A stretch of DNA of 64,000 nt. It comes from Armatimonadota bacterium (lineage in GTDB: Bacteria > Armatimonadota > Zipacnadia > JAUWAU01). Positions 34,195 to 42,124 of the stretch are shown piece after piece. The translations under genes and the position numbers were made by a program. Positions within the stretch are counted from its first letter, which is position 1; each line of letters begins with the position of its first letter. The notes under the pieces are model-generated. The model did not search any database. It was given only the letters and a program-made list of their open reading frames with translations, and was not told where the DNA came from. The DNA lies in assembly GCA_030601885.1 (NCBI GenBank), contig JAUWAU010000035.1, positions 1-64,000 on the forward strand, read 5' to 3'.

Positions 34195-37100
34195 TCAGAA
34201 CGTCTCAAGCAGGAGTGTGTGCTCGTCCTTGGCCGGCGGCGTCGGCGGGTCGAAGTCCGTGTGGTAGCGCACTACGTCTGAGATCCGCAGGTCGTCGATG
34301 GTGAAGGCGACCTCGCCGCCGATTCTTACCGTGTCTCCCGTCCAATCCCCCAGAGGCGTCTTCGCCGGCGACATCATGGCCCCCGTCTCGATGCCGTTGA
34401 TGAAGAGGTGTCGCTCTGGCTCACGGCCGGGCGCGCCCGCGTCCCACGTGGCGGCGAGGTGATACCATCGGCCCGGTTCTGTGATGACGCCCGATTGGCG
34501 GATGCCGCCCAGGCTCAAGTACGTCCCGATGCGACTTCGACGGTACAGCCGCATCTGCCCGCTGCGCGCGATCGTGCGGTCCGAGATGTCGTCCGGTGGC
34601 CATTCGGGCCGGAACCAGAGCTCAATGGTGCCCTGCTGGGCATCAATCTTCTCGTAGCGCCCCGCACCGAGGGCTGCCCCGCGGGCGATGGTCAGTGGCT
34701 TGCCCGGCTCGACGCGCAGCGCCTGACCGGCCTCCGGGTAGGGCTTGGGCATTGGTGCGGGCCAATCACGGGGTCGCACCGCGGCCTCGTCCGGAACGAA
34801 GAAAGCCTCAGGGCTCGTCCAGACGATGGGCGGGACGTTCTCGAACCTGAGGTACGTCTGCTCTACATCGGGATGAGACGGCGTCACGAGGAAGCGCCAG
34901 AGCTTGCCACGCTGGGCAGGCGGCACATCGAACGCCCACTCCGTGTAGCTGGCCGGTGGAGTGGCTCCGAATTGCACCTCCTGGTCCTTGCGAAGCTCCC
35001 CCGCGGAGTCGTACACCGCGAACCGCACTGCCCGGCGTAGGGCCAGCGTCTTGAATGAGAGCGCGAACTTCTGCGCCTCTGGCGGAACGTAGAAACAGTA
35101 TGTGTCCGCCATGCCGAGGTACTCGCCCTGCGTACCGTAGCCAACCTTGGTCAGGTCCGAGGACGCCAGGCGAAGCTTGAAGTGCAGATCCCCGGGGTCC
35201 TGGATATCCACTCGATACGTGCCCGGGGGGCCTGCCCGCGCGTCGAGCGAGACCTTGCCGGCGCGACGGCCATCTGCCATGTCCACCGCGGCCGATGCCG
35301 CCTCCGCGCCGTCTGGCCCTCTGAGGACGACGCGGGCTTCGGTTGGACGGCGCGCGACGTAGCGAGCCAGACACCCCACGGCGACCCCGGAGAAGTATCG
35401 GCTGTCGTAGCAGAGCCACTCGACGAGCACGTGGAAGGGCTTCGCGTCTTCACGCATCAGAAGGATCGGTCCGCTGGTCACCGCCTCGGACCGCACCATT
35501 GGCTCTACCGGTTGCTCCAGGCTGGCGAGGGCCGCCAGGTAGTAGGGCATGTAGAGCAGGTGCAGCGTGAGATAGCAGTAATCCCACTGCCCTCGCGGCT
35601 GTCCGTACCAGAGGGGATCGTCGCCCTCCGTGACGCACTGCACGAACTCCCGCTTCCAGCGCTCCGCCCAGCGCAGATACGACGCATCGCCCGTCATGAA
35701 GTAGGCCATGCTCAGCCCATAGAAGCCGAAAGAGCGCGGGTCCGTTTCGTTTCGGCCCGCTCTGCTCTGGTAATCCATGCACCGCAGGATGAGCTCTCTC
35801 ATGCGTTCGTCGCCGGTGCTCTGGTGGTACGTCAACATGCCCGGGAGCATGTAGACATCGTCGTGTCGGACCACTCCCTCCTCATCCTGGTTCTCGTAGC
35901 AGAACTCGGCCATGCGCTGTGCGATCTTGAGGTAACGCTCGTCCCACGTGGCCCGATAAAGCGAGATCATGGTGCGCATGGTCCCGCCGGTCATCCGGTG
36001 CGCGTACCGGTGCAGGTGCCCGCCCGGCTGCGTGTCCTTCCAGAGGTAGAACTCGGCCTCTTCCTGGAGCACATCCCAGGCGCGCCGATAGCCCGTCAGG
36101 TAATAGTACAGGAGCAAATGGTCAACGTGGGAATCGCAGCCGATGTCGTAGATGTTGCCCGCATAGTGCAGTATGCCGCCGTTGCCGCCGTATCGTCCGC
36201 CCCGGTACTTCTCCAGCTCTTCGTTCGTCAGGTGGCACATGTCGATGTCCATGACGTGCCGGGCGTTGTCCACGCCCCACTGCAGGTAACGCCGTTCACC
36301 CGTCCGCATGAACTGGACCCACGGCATGACGGGGTGGCCGTAGAAGCGGGAGGCAAAGCGGCGCCACGGACGCGGCAGCCATCGCTTGTTCTCCTCCTCC
36401 AGAGCCAGGTTGTAGTTGACGTCGCCGTAGTCGATCATCCCGTAGTTCCCGAGATGCTCCCGCAGCCATTCGAGCCGCGTCATGGCTGCGTCCATCTTGC
36501 GCTCAACCTCGGGGAAGCGCCTTGTATCGCGGGGATGTATCGGCCCCATCACGCCGGAGCGGCACATCCACATCGGCGCCGGCGCCACGATCACCGGCTC
36601 ATCGAGCGTCCGACACAGATCCGGCCCATCGCTCGCGTCCGGCCCATGGAAGTACAGAAGCAGCTCGTTGGTCTTCGCGAGCCCGTAGGCTTGGTCGTAT
36701 TGGTCGAGACCATCCTCGTACCAGCTCTGATGGTAGACCCTGTCCCACTCGCGATACAGTTCGGACCCCAGCACCGCCCGGGCGTCGAAGTCCAGGGAGC
36801 GGCTGTGGTGAGCAGGCCAGAGATGCGCGACGATCTCCTGCTCGCGCACTTCAAGCTCCCGCGGGTACTCCTGCCACATGTGCCGCAGGCCCAGCGTCAG
36901 CCCAACCCGACCGTCAGAGACGTCCGCCCACCCGGCGGCTCTGTCGCCTGATGCAAGCTCTGTCCCGGAGGCGTCCTTGAGGCTGAAGTGGTCGGCCGCG
37001 TCCTGGACTAAATGCCCTCGCCCGGTCATCTGTGCCGTCTGACCGTCTGCGAGGCCGAAGGTGGCCTCTGCGCCGGGGCCCACGTTCAGCGCGAGCGGGA

Positions 37101-37917
37101 TCGCGATGTCTCTCAGCCGCGTCTTCTCCGTATCGTACCCCACCACGAAGGTGTGCTCCACGCGCACGAAGCTGTACCCCGCGTACGCGTGCAGCCGCGC
37201 GATGTGTTGGCAGAGCTTCCTGCCCTCGGACGACCAGAACCAGCCCTCGACTTTGATGATGGCGTGCAGCGGCCCGTCCTGCTCCACGGTCACCGTGTAG
37301 TCGCTCTCCGCGGAGAGCTGAAAGACCGCACCTCGGTCGTCCACCATGAATGGCGCCCGGCTCGCCCCCGGTGCAACCATCATCTCGCCGTCCGCGAACC
37401 CCCCGTCGCCATCGTCGTCGAGCCATGCAGCGTGGATGATGCCGGCGGCTTTTCGACTCACCACAAACCGGAGCGGCCCGGTCGTCACGGTGACCTCGTC
37501 GCCCTCGTCCTCAATACTGAGGGCGCCTTCGTGCTGTGACGGCTGCACTTCGGTGCCGTACTCCAGAGTGTACCGGCGCCCCGGCTGAACTGAGGCGTCC
37601 ACGAGAACCCACTTGATGTCGCCGTCGGGCCGCTCCCAGGCTGCCGTCGGGCGGATCGCTGCGGCAACCTCGCGCCCGCTTTCGAGCAGCCGCATGTGCT
37701 TCTCAGACGCAAGAGCCCCTCGAGGGAAGGGCACGCCGAAGGTGACGGGGCAGGAGCTCAGCTTCACCTCCTCGGGCACATCGAGGACGAGCCGCACCTG
37801 GTCTCGTTTCGCGCGCGGCACGGTGAGGGAGAACTGCTGCAGATAGCCTTCGGTCGGCTCGAGGGCTTCTGCTGCAAGGGGCAAAGTCGCCAGAGCGATT
37901 GCGGCGGCGAAGCTCAC
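34195..37917 (-). CDS. Exo-rhamnogalacturonan lyase-like (PcRGLX/YetA type) secreted protein with LamG module
   Basis: About 1240 residues. GTG 37917 has GGGAGG eight bases upstream and is followed by FAAAIALATLPLAAEA, a signal peptide; ATG 37923 is possible but abuts the Shine-Dalgarno sequence. The N-terminal RIFT-like barrel has CPVTFGVPFPRGALASE and AAWERPDGDIKWVLVDASVQ, matching the PcRGLX/YetA family that includes polysaccharide lyase family 26. A beta-sandwich and an alpha-toroid follow (YNLALEEENKRW, MPWVQFMRTGERRYLQW, HRMTGGTMRTMISLY). The last 200 residues are a LamG/concanavalin-like fold (GTIELWFRPEWP, GRWYHLAATWD). Rhamnogalacturonan I backbone cleavage is the family's known activity. 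Direct repeats flank the gene. Confidence 0.82.
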   Translation of the reverse strand: MSFAAAIALATLPLAAEALEPTEGYLQQFSLTVPRAKRDQVRLVLDVPEEVKLSSCPVTFGVPFPRGALASEKHMRLLESGREVAAAIRPTAAWERPDGDIKWVLVDASVQPGRRYTLEYGTEVQPSQHEGALSIEDEGDEVTVTTGPLRFVVSRKAAGIIHAAWLDDDGDGGFADGEMMVAPGASRAPFMVDDRGAVFQLSAESDYTVTVEQDGPLHAIIKVEGWFWSSEGRKLCQHIARLHAYAGYSFVRVEHTFVVGYDTEKTRLRDIAIPLALNVGPGAEATFGLADGQTAQMTGRGHLVQDAADHFSLKDASGTELASGDRAAGWADVSDGRVGLTLGLRHMWQEYPRELEVREQEIVAHLWPAHHSRSLDFDARAVLGSELYREWDRVYHQSWYEDGLDQYDQAYGLAKTNELLLYFHGPDASDGPDLCRTLDEPVIVAPAPMWMCRSGVMGPIHPRDTRRFPEVERKMDAAMTRLEWLREHLGNYGMIDYGDVNYNLALEEENKRWLPRPWRRFASRFYGHPVMPWVQFMRTGERRYLQWGVDNARHVMDIDMCHLTNEELEKYRGGRYGGNGGILHYAGNIYDIGCDSHVDHLLLYYYLTGYRRAWDVLQEEAEFYLWKDTQPGGHLHRYAHRMTGGTMRTMISLYRATWDERYLKIAQRMAEFCYENQDEEGVVRHDDVYMLPGMLTYHQSTGDERMRELILRCMDYQSRAGRNETDPRSFGFYGLSMAYFMTGDASYLRWAERWKREFVQCVTEGDDPLWYGQPRGQWDYCYLTLHLLYMPYYLAALASLEQPVEPMVRSEAVTSGPILLMREDAKPFHVLVEWLCYDSRYFSGVAVGCLARYVARRPTEARVVLRGPDGAEAASAAVDMADGRRAGKVSLDARAGPPGTYRVDIQDPGDLHFKLRLASSDLTKVGYGTQGEYLGMADTYCFYVPPEAQKFALSFKTLALRRAVRFAVYDSAGELRKDQEVQFGATPPASYTEWAFDVPPAQRGKLWRFLVTPSHPDVEQTYLRFENVPPIVWTSPEAFFVPDEAAVRPRDWPAPMPKPYPEAGQALRVEPGKPLTIARGAALGAGRYEKIDAQQGTIELWFRPEWPPDDISDRTIARSGQMRLYRRSRIGTYLSLGGIRQSGVITEPGRWYHLAATWDAGAPGREPERHLFINGIETGAMMSPAKTPLGDWTGDTVRIGGEVAFTIDDLRISDVVRYHTDFDPPTPPAKDEHTLLLETF

Positions 37918-38019
37918 AGCCATCTCCTCCCAGAAAGCGGACGCCCGTTCGCCCGCTCCGTGCGGCATGTCGGCCGCGTCGTCTATGCCGCCGTTCCACA
38001 GGACAGCGCCTGTATCCTC

Positions 38020-38232
38020 CCAAAGTAGCGCGAGCGTGTTCTTAATACTACAACCGTGCTTGTCATTCTGAGGAGCGAAGCGACGAAGAATCTCGGCCCC
38101 CGGCGCCCCTTTTCGTGTCAAAAGCGAGATTCTTCGCTCCGTTTCACTGCCCTCAGAATGACATGACTGGACAAGCACGGTTGTAGGATTAGCGGCCTGT
38201 CGGGCGAGAATTCACGGGACAGCGTCGCCGGG
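38020..38232 (+). repeat. 66-bp repeat, copy interrupted by a small inverted-repeat element
   Basis: The left part is 38020-38044 and the right part 38189-38232. Joined, they match the copy at 34044-34109 almost base for base. The 3-bp sequence TTA is present once in the empty copy and on both sides of the insert here, as expected of a target-site duplication. Confidence 0.75.
38045..38188. mobile_element. 144-bp MITE-like element with terminal inverted repeats
   Basis: The ends carry CTACAACCGTGCTTGTC on the left and its reverse complement on the right, followed inward by a second inverted block (TGTCATTCTGAGG / CCTCAGAATGACA), then GAAGAATCTCG / CGAGATTCTTC. The whole element can fold into a long hairpin and encodes no protein. 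TTA flanks both sides. Elements with a GTCATTCTGAGxxxxGAAGAATCT core are widespread in environmental bacterial genomes. A transposase in trans would be needed and is not in the window. Confidence 0.75.
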
Positions 38233-38561
38233 TCCAAGAAGCGTCGCCCGCGCCTTTTTTCGAAAACTGCGTGCAGACCGTGAACCTCTCAGCCGTCGCG
38301 AGCGTTATAAACCTGTGGATTGACTACAGCACGGAACGTTACCTGGCGCGCGGCCCCCGTCCGGGCGTGCGTTGTTGCACGTCCATTTGGTTGGTTTGGA
38401 CGCTTGCCTGCAGCGTTCTATTGTGGTATGTTCGCGGATGTTTCCTCTCGGAATACTTCTCGCGCGTCTCGGCGGACATTTCGTTGGCGAGGCGGTGCGG
38501 TTCATCGCGCGTATACGTCGGTCCCGTCATTCTTGCGTCCGCGACGGTGAGGTGAACATGT
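38189..38561. other. Intergenic region upstream of rpoZ
   Basis: It contains the right half of the split repeat, a CCCGCGCCTTTTTT stretch at about 38247-38260, and a possible promoter at 38404-38432. No additional gene is supported. Confidence 0.5.
38404..38432 (+). promoter_or_regulatory. Candidate promoter for rpoZ
   Basis: TTGCCT and TATGTT are separated by exactly 17 bp, each matching the sigma70 consensus at four of six positions. The site lies about 130 bp before the rpoZ start. Moderate match only. Confidence 0.35.
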
Positions 38562-38813
38562 ATGCCCGATTCGGACGTTAAGATGGCGGACCTACTGAAG
38601 CTAGTGCCGAATCGCTACAAGCTCGTGCAGGCGGTGGCCAAGCGGGCACGACAACTCAACGACGGCGCCACTGCGCTGGTGGAATGCGAGTCCTCGAATC
38701 CCTTGACGATTGCAATCCACGAGATCGCGACCGGCGCTATCGTCCTTGACGATAGAGCGTCTGAGCCGGAGTCTTCGGAGGCCGGGGAGGAGCAGGAGGA
38801 CTCGGACCAGTAA
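38562..38813 (+). CDS. rpoZ: DNA-directed RNA polymerase subunit omega
   Basis: An 83-residue omega subunit, which helps assemble and stabilise the beta-prime subunit of RNA polymerase. Diagnostic segments are LLKLVPNRYKLVQAVAKRAR at residues 10-29 and NPLTIAIHEIATGAI in the middle, followed by the acidic, poorly conserved tail usual for this protein. ATG 38562 has GAGGTG seven bases upstream; an internal ATG seven codons later is less likely. A terminator-like hairpin follows about 48 bp after the stop. In many bacteria rpoZ is next to gmk or coaBC; neither is adjacent here. Confidence 0.93.
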   Translation: MPDSDVKMADLLKLVPNRYKLVQAVAKRARQLNDGATALVECESSNPLTIAIHEIATGAIVLDDRASEPESSEAGEEQEDSDQ

Positions 38814-38860
38814 CCATACCTGTGGTAGCGTACTTGCCCTGGCACTGCGATAGAACTGCG

Positions 38861-38886
38861 CCGCACCGGCCTCAGCGCCGGTGCGG
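38861..38886 (+). terminator. Terminator hairpin after rpoZ
   Basis: CCGCACCGGC and GCCGGTGCGG form a perfect 10-bp stem with loop CTCAGC, followed by TTGTGTTGTG. This is a good candidate for intrinsic termination of rpoZ transcription despite the broken T-run. Confidence 0.7.
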
Positions 38887-38928
38887 TTGTGTTGTGCACG
38901 GTGACGCCGCCGCCCGTTGGCGAGCGGC

Positions 38929-38957
38929 TTGGCGGAATAGGGCTCACCTGCTATAAT
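38929..38957 (+). promoter_or_regulatory. Sigma70-like promoter
   Basis: TTGGCG, 17 bp, then a perfect TATAAT at 38952-38957. Transcription would start near 38964, about 100 bases before the next gene and just after the rpoZ terminator, which makes the assignment convincing. Confidence 0.65.
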
Positions 38958-39064
38958 CCGGCCAGTGGGCGAGAATGCTCCGACGCCACTGTTCCGGTGC
39001 GCCGTGGGAGCGTGGAGCGCATTCATAGCGACAACGCCCGCGGCCGGTGTGAGGAAACGCTGCA

Positions 39065-40027
39065 GTGGTTACCGTCATCATCGTCGCCGGCGTTGTAGTG
39101 GTCGGCACAGTTCTGTTGGTGCTGCTCGAGCGTGCGTTGGCTGCCCGGGCGGCACGCAGTCCGGCGCCGAGCTCCGATGAGGAGCGGCAAGTGCCTCGGG
39201 AGCCGATGGGCCCGGCGACGCCGGAGACGCTGGTATACCTCTTTGCGCACCAGTTCGTTCGGCCAATGCCCAGCGCTCGAGCTGTGCGGCAGCGAAGTCG
39301 CTGCATCGCGCCGCTCACGTCCGAGGAAGTCGATCCACAGGATGCGGCCGAGAAGATCCTGTTCGTGGCCCTCAGCGAGCTATACGTGGCCGGCTGCGTT
39401 GACTTCGAGGTGCGCGAATCCGACCCAACCTTGATGCCGCCGTTCCCGCACAAGAGCTGGACCTTATTTGGGCGGAAACTCGGCGAGTTCCCCCGCACGC
39501 CGTTGTGCGACAAGCTGGCGGCCGCCTTCCTCTCGCATGCGACACGTGCCCAGAAGCCGCAACACAATGACCCAGCGATTCCCTTGATGGACCTAATCGA
39601 GAGCACCATCGCCGGCATCCGGACGGAGATGTCATTCTGGAAGCGGGCGGGCGTCTATGGCGACATTCGCGCATTCATTGAGGCTCATCTCATCGAGCGA
39701 GGCTACATGCTGGCGCCCGCGAAGGAGACGTGGCTCGACACGTTTCGGTACAAGCCTGCCGAGGCAAATCGGCCTCTCATCGCCAGCGCGCAGCCTGCCG
39801 CCGATGAGCTGCAAGAGAGACTGCGGGAGTTCCGAGATGCGCACGGGAGTCGGTCGGAGGAGGGTGACGAGGAGGAGCCCTTTGCCATCCCAGATGTGAA
39901 TCCGGCGGTAGCAGAGGGCGAAACCGATGCGGAACAGTTGCCGCTGTGCGACTGCCTGCGAGCCGCGATATCAGAGGCGTTGACCGTTATCCGGCAGCAG
40001 GAGCCGAGCGAACAAGTCGGCATCTGA
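39065..40027 (+). CDS. Uncharacterised single-pass membrane protein
   Basis: A 320-residue protein I do not recognise. GTG 39065 with GAGG ten bases upstream starts a hydrophobic anchor (VTVIIVAGVVVVGTVLLVLL, residues 2-21) followed by a basic stretch, so the bulk faces the cytoplasm. The remainder is mostly helical and soluble, with LFVALSELYVAGCVDFEVRE near 100 and GDIRAFIEAHLIERGYMLAP near 205, and an acidic segment (SEEGDEEEPF) near 270. A strong promoter lies upstream. A small two-helix membrane protein gene follows after 115 bp, so the pair may work together. Confidence 0.7.
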   Translation: MVTVIIVAGVVVVGTVLLVLLERALAARAARSPAPSSDEERQVPREPMGPATPETLVYLFAHQFVRPMPSARAVRQRSRCIAPLTSEEVDPQDAAEKILFVALSELYVAGCVDFEVRESDPTLMPPFPHKSWTLFGRKLGEFPRTPLCDKLAAAFLSHATRAQKPQHNDPAIPLMDLIESTIAGIRTEMSFWKRAGVYGDIRAFIEAHLIERGYMLAPAKETWLDTFRYKPAEANRPLIASAQPAADELQERLREFRDAHGSRSEEGDEEEPFAIPDVNPAVAEGETDAEQLPLCDCLRAAISEALTVIRQQEPSEQVGI

Positions 40028-40142
40028 TGCGGTTTGCGCGGTGGGACGTGGAGGGCTGCGGCTCGGGCGGACCCGGGCGGCGTGGGGCAGAGGTAGGTGG
40101 GAAACGGTGCTTCCCTGGCAACAACCACTAGAAGAAGAGCGG

Positions 40143-40379
40143 ATGCCGTGGCGGGAGAAGATCGAGTGGGCGGTCATCATCCTCGCCATCGGTGCATTCT
40201 GGCCGTGGGTGTTTCTCCCGGCTGAGCATTCGATCAACCAAAGCATAATGTACAAAGTGCTCACCCTCGCGGTCGTGCCGATCGCGCTCATCTTCATCTT
40301 TGTGAGCCGACTGCGCCGGTTCAACCGCGCCGTCCGCGAGCAGGACCCACTCAAGGACGACGACCGATTCGAGAGCTAA
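40143..40379 (+). CDS. Small two-helix membrane protein
   Basis: 78 residues with two hydrophobic helices (WAVIILAIGAFWPWVFL and VLTLAVVPIALIFIFVS) joined by a short loop, then a charged tail FNRAVREQDPLKDDDRFES. GAAGAGCGG precedes ATG 40143; the frame is open further upstream, but that part has no membrane or family character. No known family is recognised. Its place just after the single-pass protein and 90 bp before the FAH gene suggests an operon. Confidence 0.6.
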   Translation: MPWREKIEWAVIILAIGAFWPWVFLPAEHSINQSIMYKVLTLAVVPIALIFIFVSRLRRFNRAVREQDPLKDDDRFES

Positions 40380-40468
40380 TCTGCTGCCGGGGGCGCTTTC
40401 CAAGATGCTTCAACGTTTGGAGCGGCTCGGCGAGCCGCTGTAATCGTCGGAAGAAGGGGTAGCACACG

Positions 40469-41389
40469 ATGAAGCTGGTCAGCTACGTCACCCCCGAATG
40501 CGAGTGTCCGGCCGGGTGCTTGGGGGCGTTGGTTGACGACGAGCTCTACTCGCTTGGATCGGTGGCGCACACAATGAGGGAGCTTCTCGATGGCGGCGAC
40601 GAAGCCATGGCCGCGGCGCGAGAGGCCAGTGCCCAGCTCAGTGATGATGAGTTGCTCGGGCCTATGTCGGAGGTCACGCTGCTGCCCCCGGTATCTCAGC
40701 CGCGGAAGCTCTTTGCCCTCGCCGGCAACTATGCCTCGCACATTCGGGAAAGCTCACGTGTGAAAGCCGTGCAGATGGGCGAGACCAAGCGCTCGACCCC
40801 GCGCGTCTTCATGAAGCCACCGACGACGACCCTTCTGGGCCCGCAGGCGCCCATAAAGCTGCCCGAAGTGGGGCAGTTCATTGACTATGAGGTGGAGCTG
40901 GCGGTGGTGATCGGCAAGAGGGGCAAATACATCAAAGCCGCCGACGCGCACCAGTATGTGGCCGGCTACACCATCCTGAACGACATATCGGAGCGCCGCC
41001 TACGCATCAGGGAGCGCGCCGAGACGAGCGAGTGGGACAAGTTCTTCGACTGGCTCAATGGCAAGTGGATGGACGGCTTCGCGCCCATGGGACCGTGCCT
41101 GGTCGATCGGGAAAGCATGAGCGATCCGGAGGGGCTCGCCATCCGCCTTCGGATCAACGGCGAGACAATGCAGGAAGACAACACCGGAAACATGATCTGG
41201 GGCATCGCTGAGATCATTGAGTACATATCCGCCATACTTACGCTCGAGCCCGGTGACGTCATCTCCATGGGCACGCCCGGAGGGGTTGGATTCGCCCGCA
41301 AACCTCCAAGAGGTTTACAGCCAGGGGATCTCGTCGAGGCGGAGATCGACGGGATAGGTGTGCTGTCCAATCCGGTGGCAGCGGAGTAG
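40469..41389 (+). CDS. Fumarylacetoacetate hydrolase (FAH) family protein
   Basis: A 306-residue metal-dependent enzyme of the FAH superfamily, which hydrolyses or isomerises 3,5-dioxo acids or decarboxylates/dehydrates sugar-acid derivatives. Typical blocks are KLFALAGNYASHIRES near 80, FMKPPTTTLLGP near 112, the metal-binding FIDYEVELAVVIGKRG near 138, YTILNDISERRLR near 167, FAPMGPCLV near 208, and DVISMGTPGGVGFARKPP near 270. ATG 40469 has AAGGGG upstream. A link to breakdown of sugar acids from the lyases in this window is attractive, but the family covers many substrates. A convergent terminator hairpin follows. Confidence 0.92.
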   Translation: MKLVSYVTPECECPAGCLGALVDDELYSLGSVAHTMRELLDGGDEAMAAAREASAQLSDDELLGPMSEVTLLPPVSQPRKLFALAGNYASHIRESSRVKAVQMGETKRSTPRVFMKPPTTTLLGPQAPIKLPEVGQFIDYEVELAVVIGKRGKYIKAADAHQYVAGYTILNDISERRLRIRERAETSEWDKFFDWLNGKWMDGFAPMGPCLVDRESMSDPEGLAIRLRINGETMQEDNTGNMIWGIAEIIEYISAILTLEPGDVISMGTPGGVGFARKPPRGLQPGDLVEAEIDGIGVLSNPVAAE

Positions 41390-41452
41390 CGAGGTCTCGG
41401 GGCGCGCAGAACGGGCCGCTGCGGCTCGGGCCGGGGTAACGCTGCAAACCAA

Positions 41453-41479
41453 ATGGGGCCGACGTCATGTCGGCCCCAT
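41453..41479. terminator. Bidirectional terminator hairpin
   Basis: ATGGGGCCGAC and GTCGGCCCCAT form a perfect 11-bp stem with a 5-base loop, flanked by AAACCAA on one side and GCGTTTG on the other. It sits exactly between the converging FAH and rpsT genes, so it could stop transcription from both directions. Confidence 0.75.
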
Positions 41480-41504
41480 GCGTTTGAGATGGACGTGTAG
41501 GGCC

Positions 41505-41867
41505 TTATTGCTCCTGTTCGGGCTCTTCTGCGCCTTCTTCCTCTTCGGCAGGCGCCTCCTCTGCTACTTCTTCCGCCGGGGCTTCGGCGGCCGCCGCCTC
41601 GTCACCTGCCAGGGCCCGCAGCCGCTTCACCAGGCGCGACTTCCTCCGGGCGCCGGCGCGCTTTTTCACGACACCCCTACCGACTGCCTTGTCGAGCAGC
41701 CGTATCGCGACTCGTGCGGCATCGGACGCTTCGGCGCCTTGCCCCTCCTGCGCAGCCGCCAGCGCCGCTCGCGTGGTGGAGCGGAGGCGAGTTTTCACGG
41801 CACGATTGCGGGCGCGGCGTCTCAGCGATTGCCGAAGGCGCTTCGCCATGGATTTGCTCATAGGCAT
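41505..41867 (-). CDS. rpsT: 30S ribosomal protein S20 with acidic C-terminal extension
   Basis: A 120-residue S20, a primary binder of 16S rRNA. The first 80 residues carry the typical basic helices (KRLRQSLRRRARNRAVKTRL, then VGRGVVKKRAGARRKSRL). The last 38 residues are an Ala/Glu-rich acidic tail (EEVAEEAPAEEEEGAEEPEQ) absent from the usual 85-90 residue protein. ATG 41867 has GAGG ten bases upstream. A good 17-bp-spaced promoter lies about 90 bp upstream, and a terminator follows the gene, so it is a single-gene unit. Confidence 0.9.
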   Translation of the reverse strand: MPMSKSMAKRLRQSLRRRARNRAVKTRLRSTTRAALAAAQEGQGAEASDAARVAIRLLDKAVGRGVVKKRAGARRKSRLVKRLRALAGDEAAAAEAPAEEVAEEAPAEEEEGAEEPEQEQ

Positions 41868-41952
41868 AGTCTGACATCCTCACCGATCAGCGACCGAAGG
41901 CATCACTGCCTCACGGACTTCCGATGACATCGTTCTCCCGAACGGACGGCGT

Positions 41953-41981
41953 ACGATAGCACAAATGGTTGGCACTTGCAA
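41953..41981 (-). promoter_or_regulatory. Promoter for rpsT
   Basis: On the minus strand, TTGCAA (41981-41976), 17 bp, then TATCGT (41958-41953). Each hexamer matches four of six consensus bases. Transcription would begin about 80 bases before the rpsT start. Confidence 0.5.
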
Positions 41982-42124
41982 GGTTCGAAGTGTGAGGAGC
42001 GACAGCCTGCCGGCCGAGCGGAGGGCGAGACGGGAAACCGGCCTGTGCGTCAGTTCACGCTTGCTGGGCGATCAGTGCCGGAGGGCGCCGGTAGGCCACG
42101 GTTTGATTCTGCGGCGCTGCGGAG

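Noticed and set aside
35182..36951. A 589-residue open frame on the plus strand inside the rhamnogalacturonan lyase-like gene
   Set aside because: It is antisense to a well-supported gene, has no family resemblance, and arises from high-GC codon bias on the other strand.
41976..41995. GGTTCGAAG resembling a tRNA T-loop
   Set aside because: No acceptor, D or anticodon stem can be built around it, and it overlaps the rpsT promoter region. No tRNA or rRNA gene was seen anywhere in the window.
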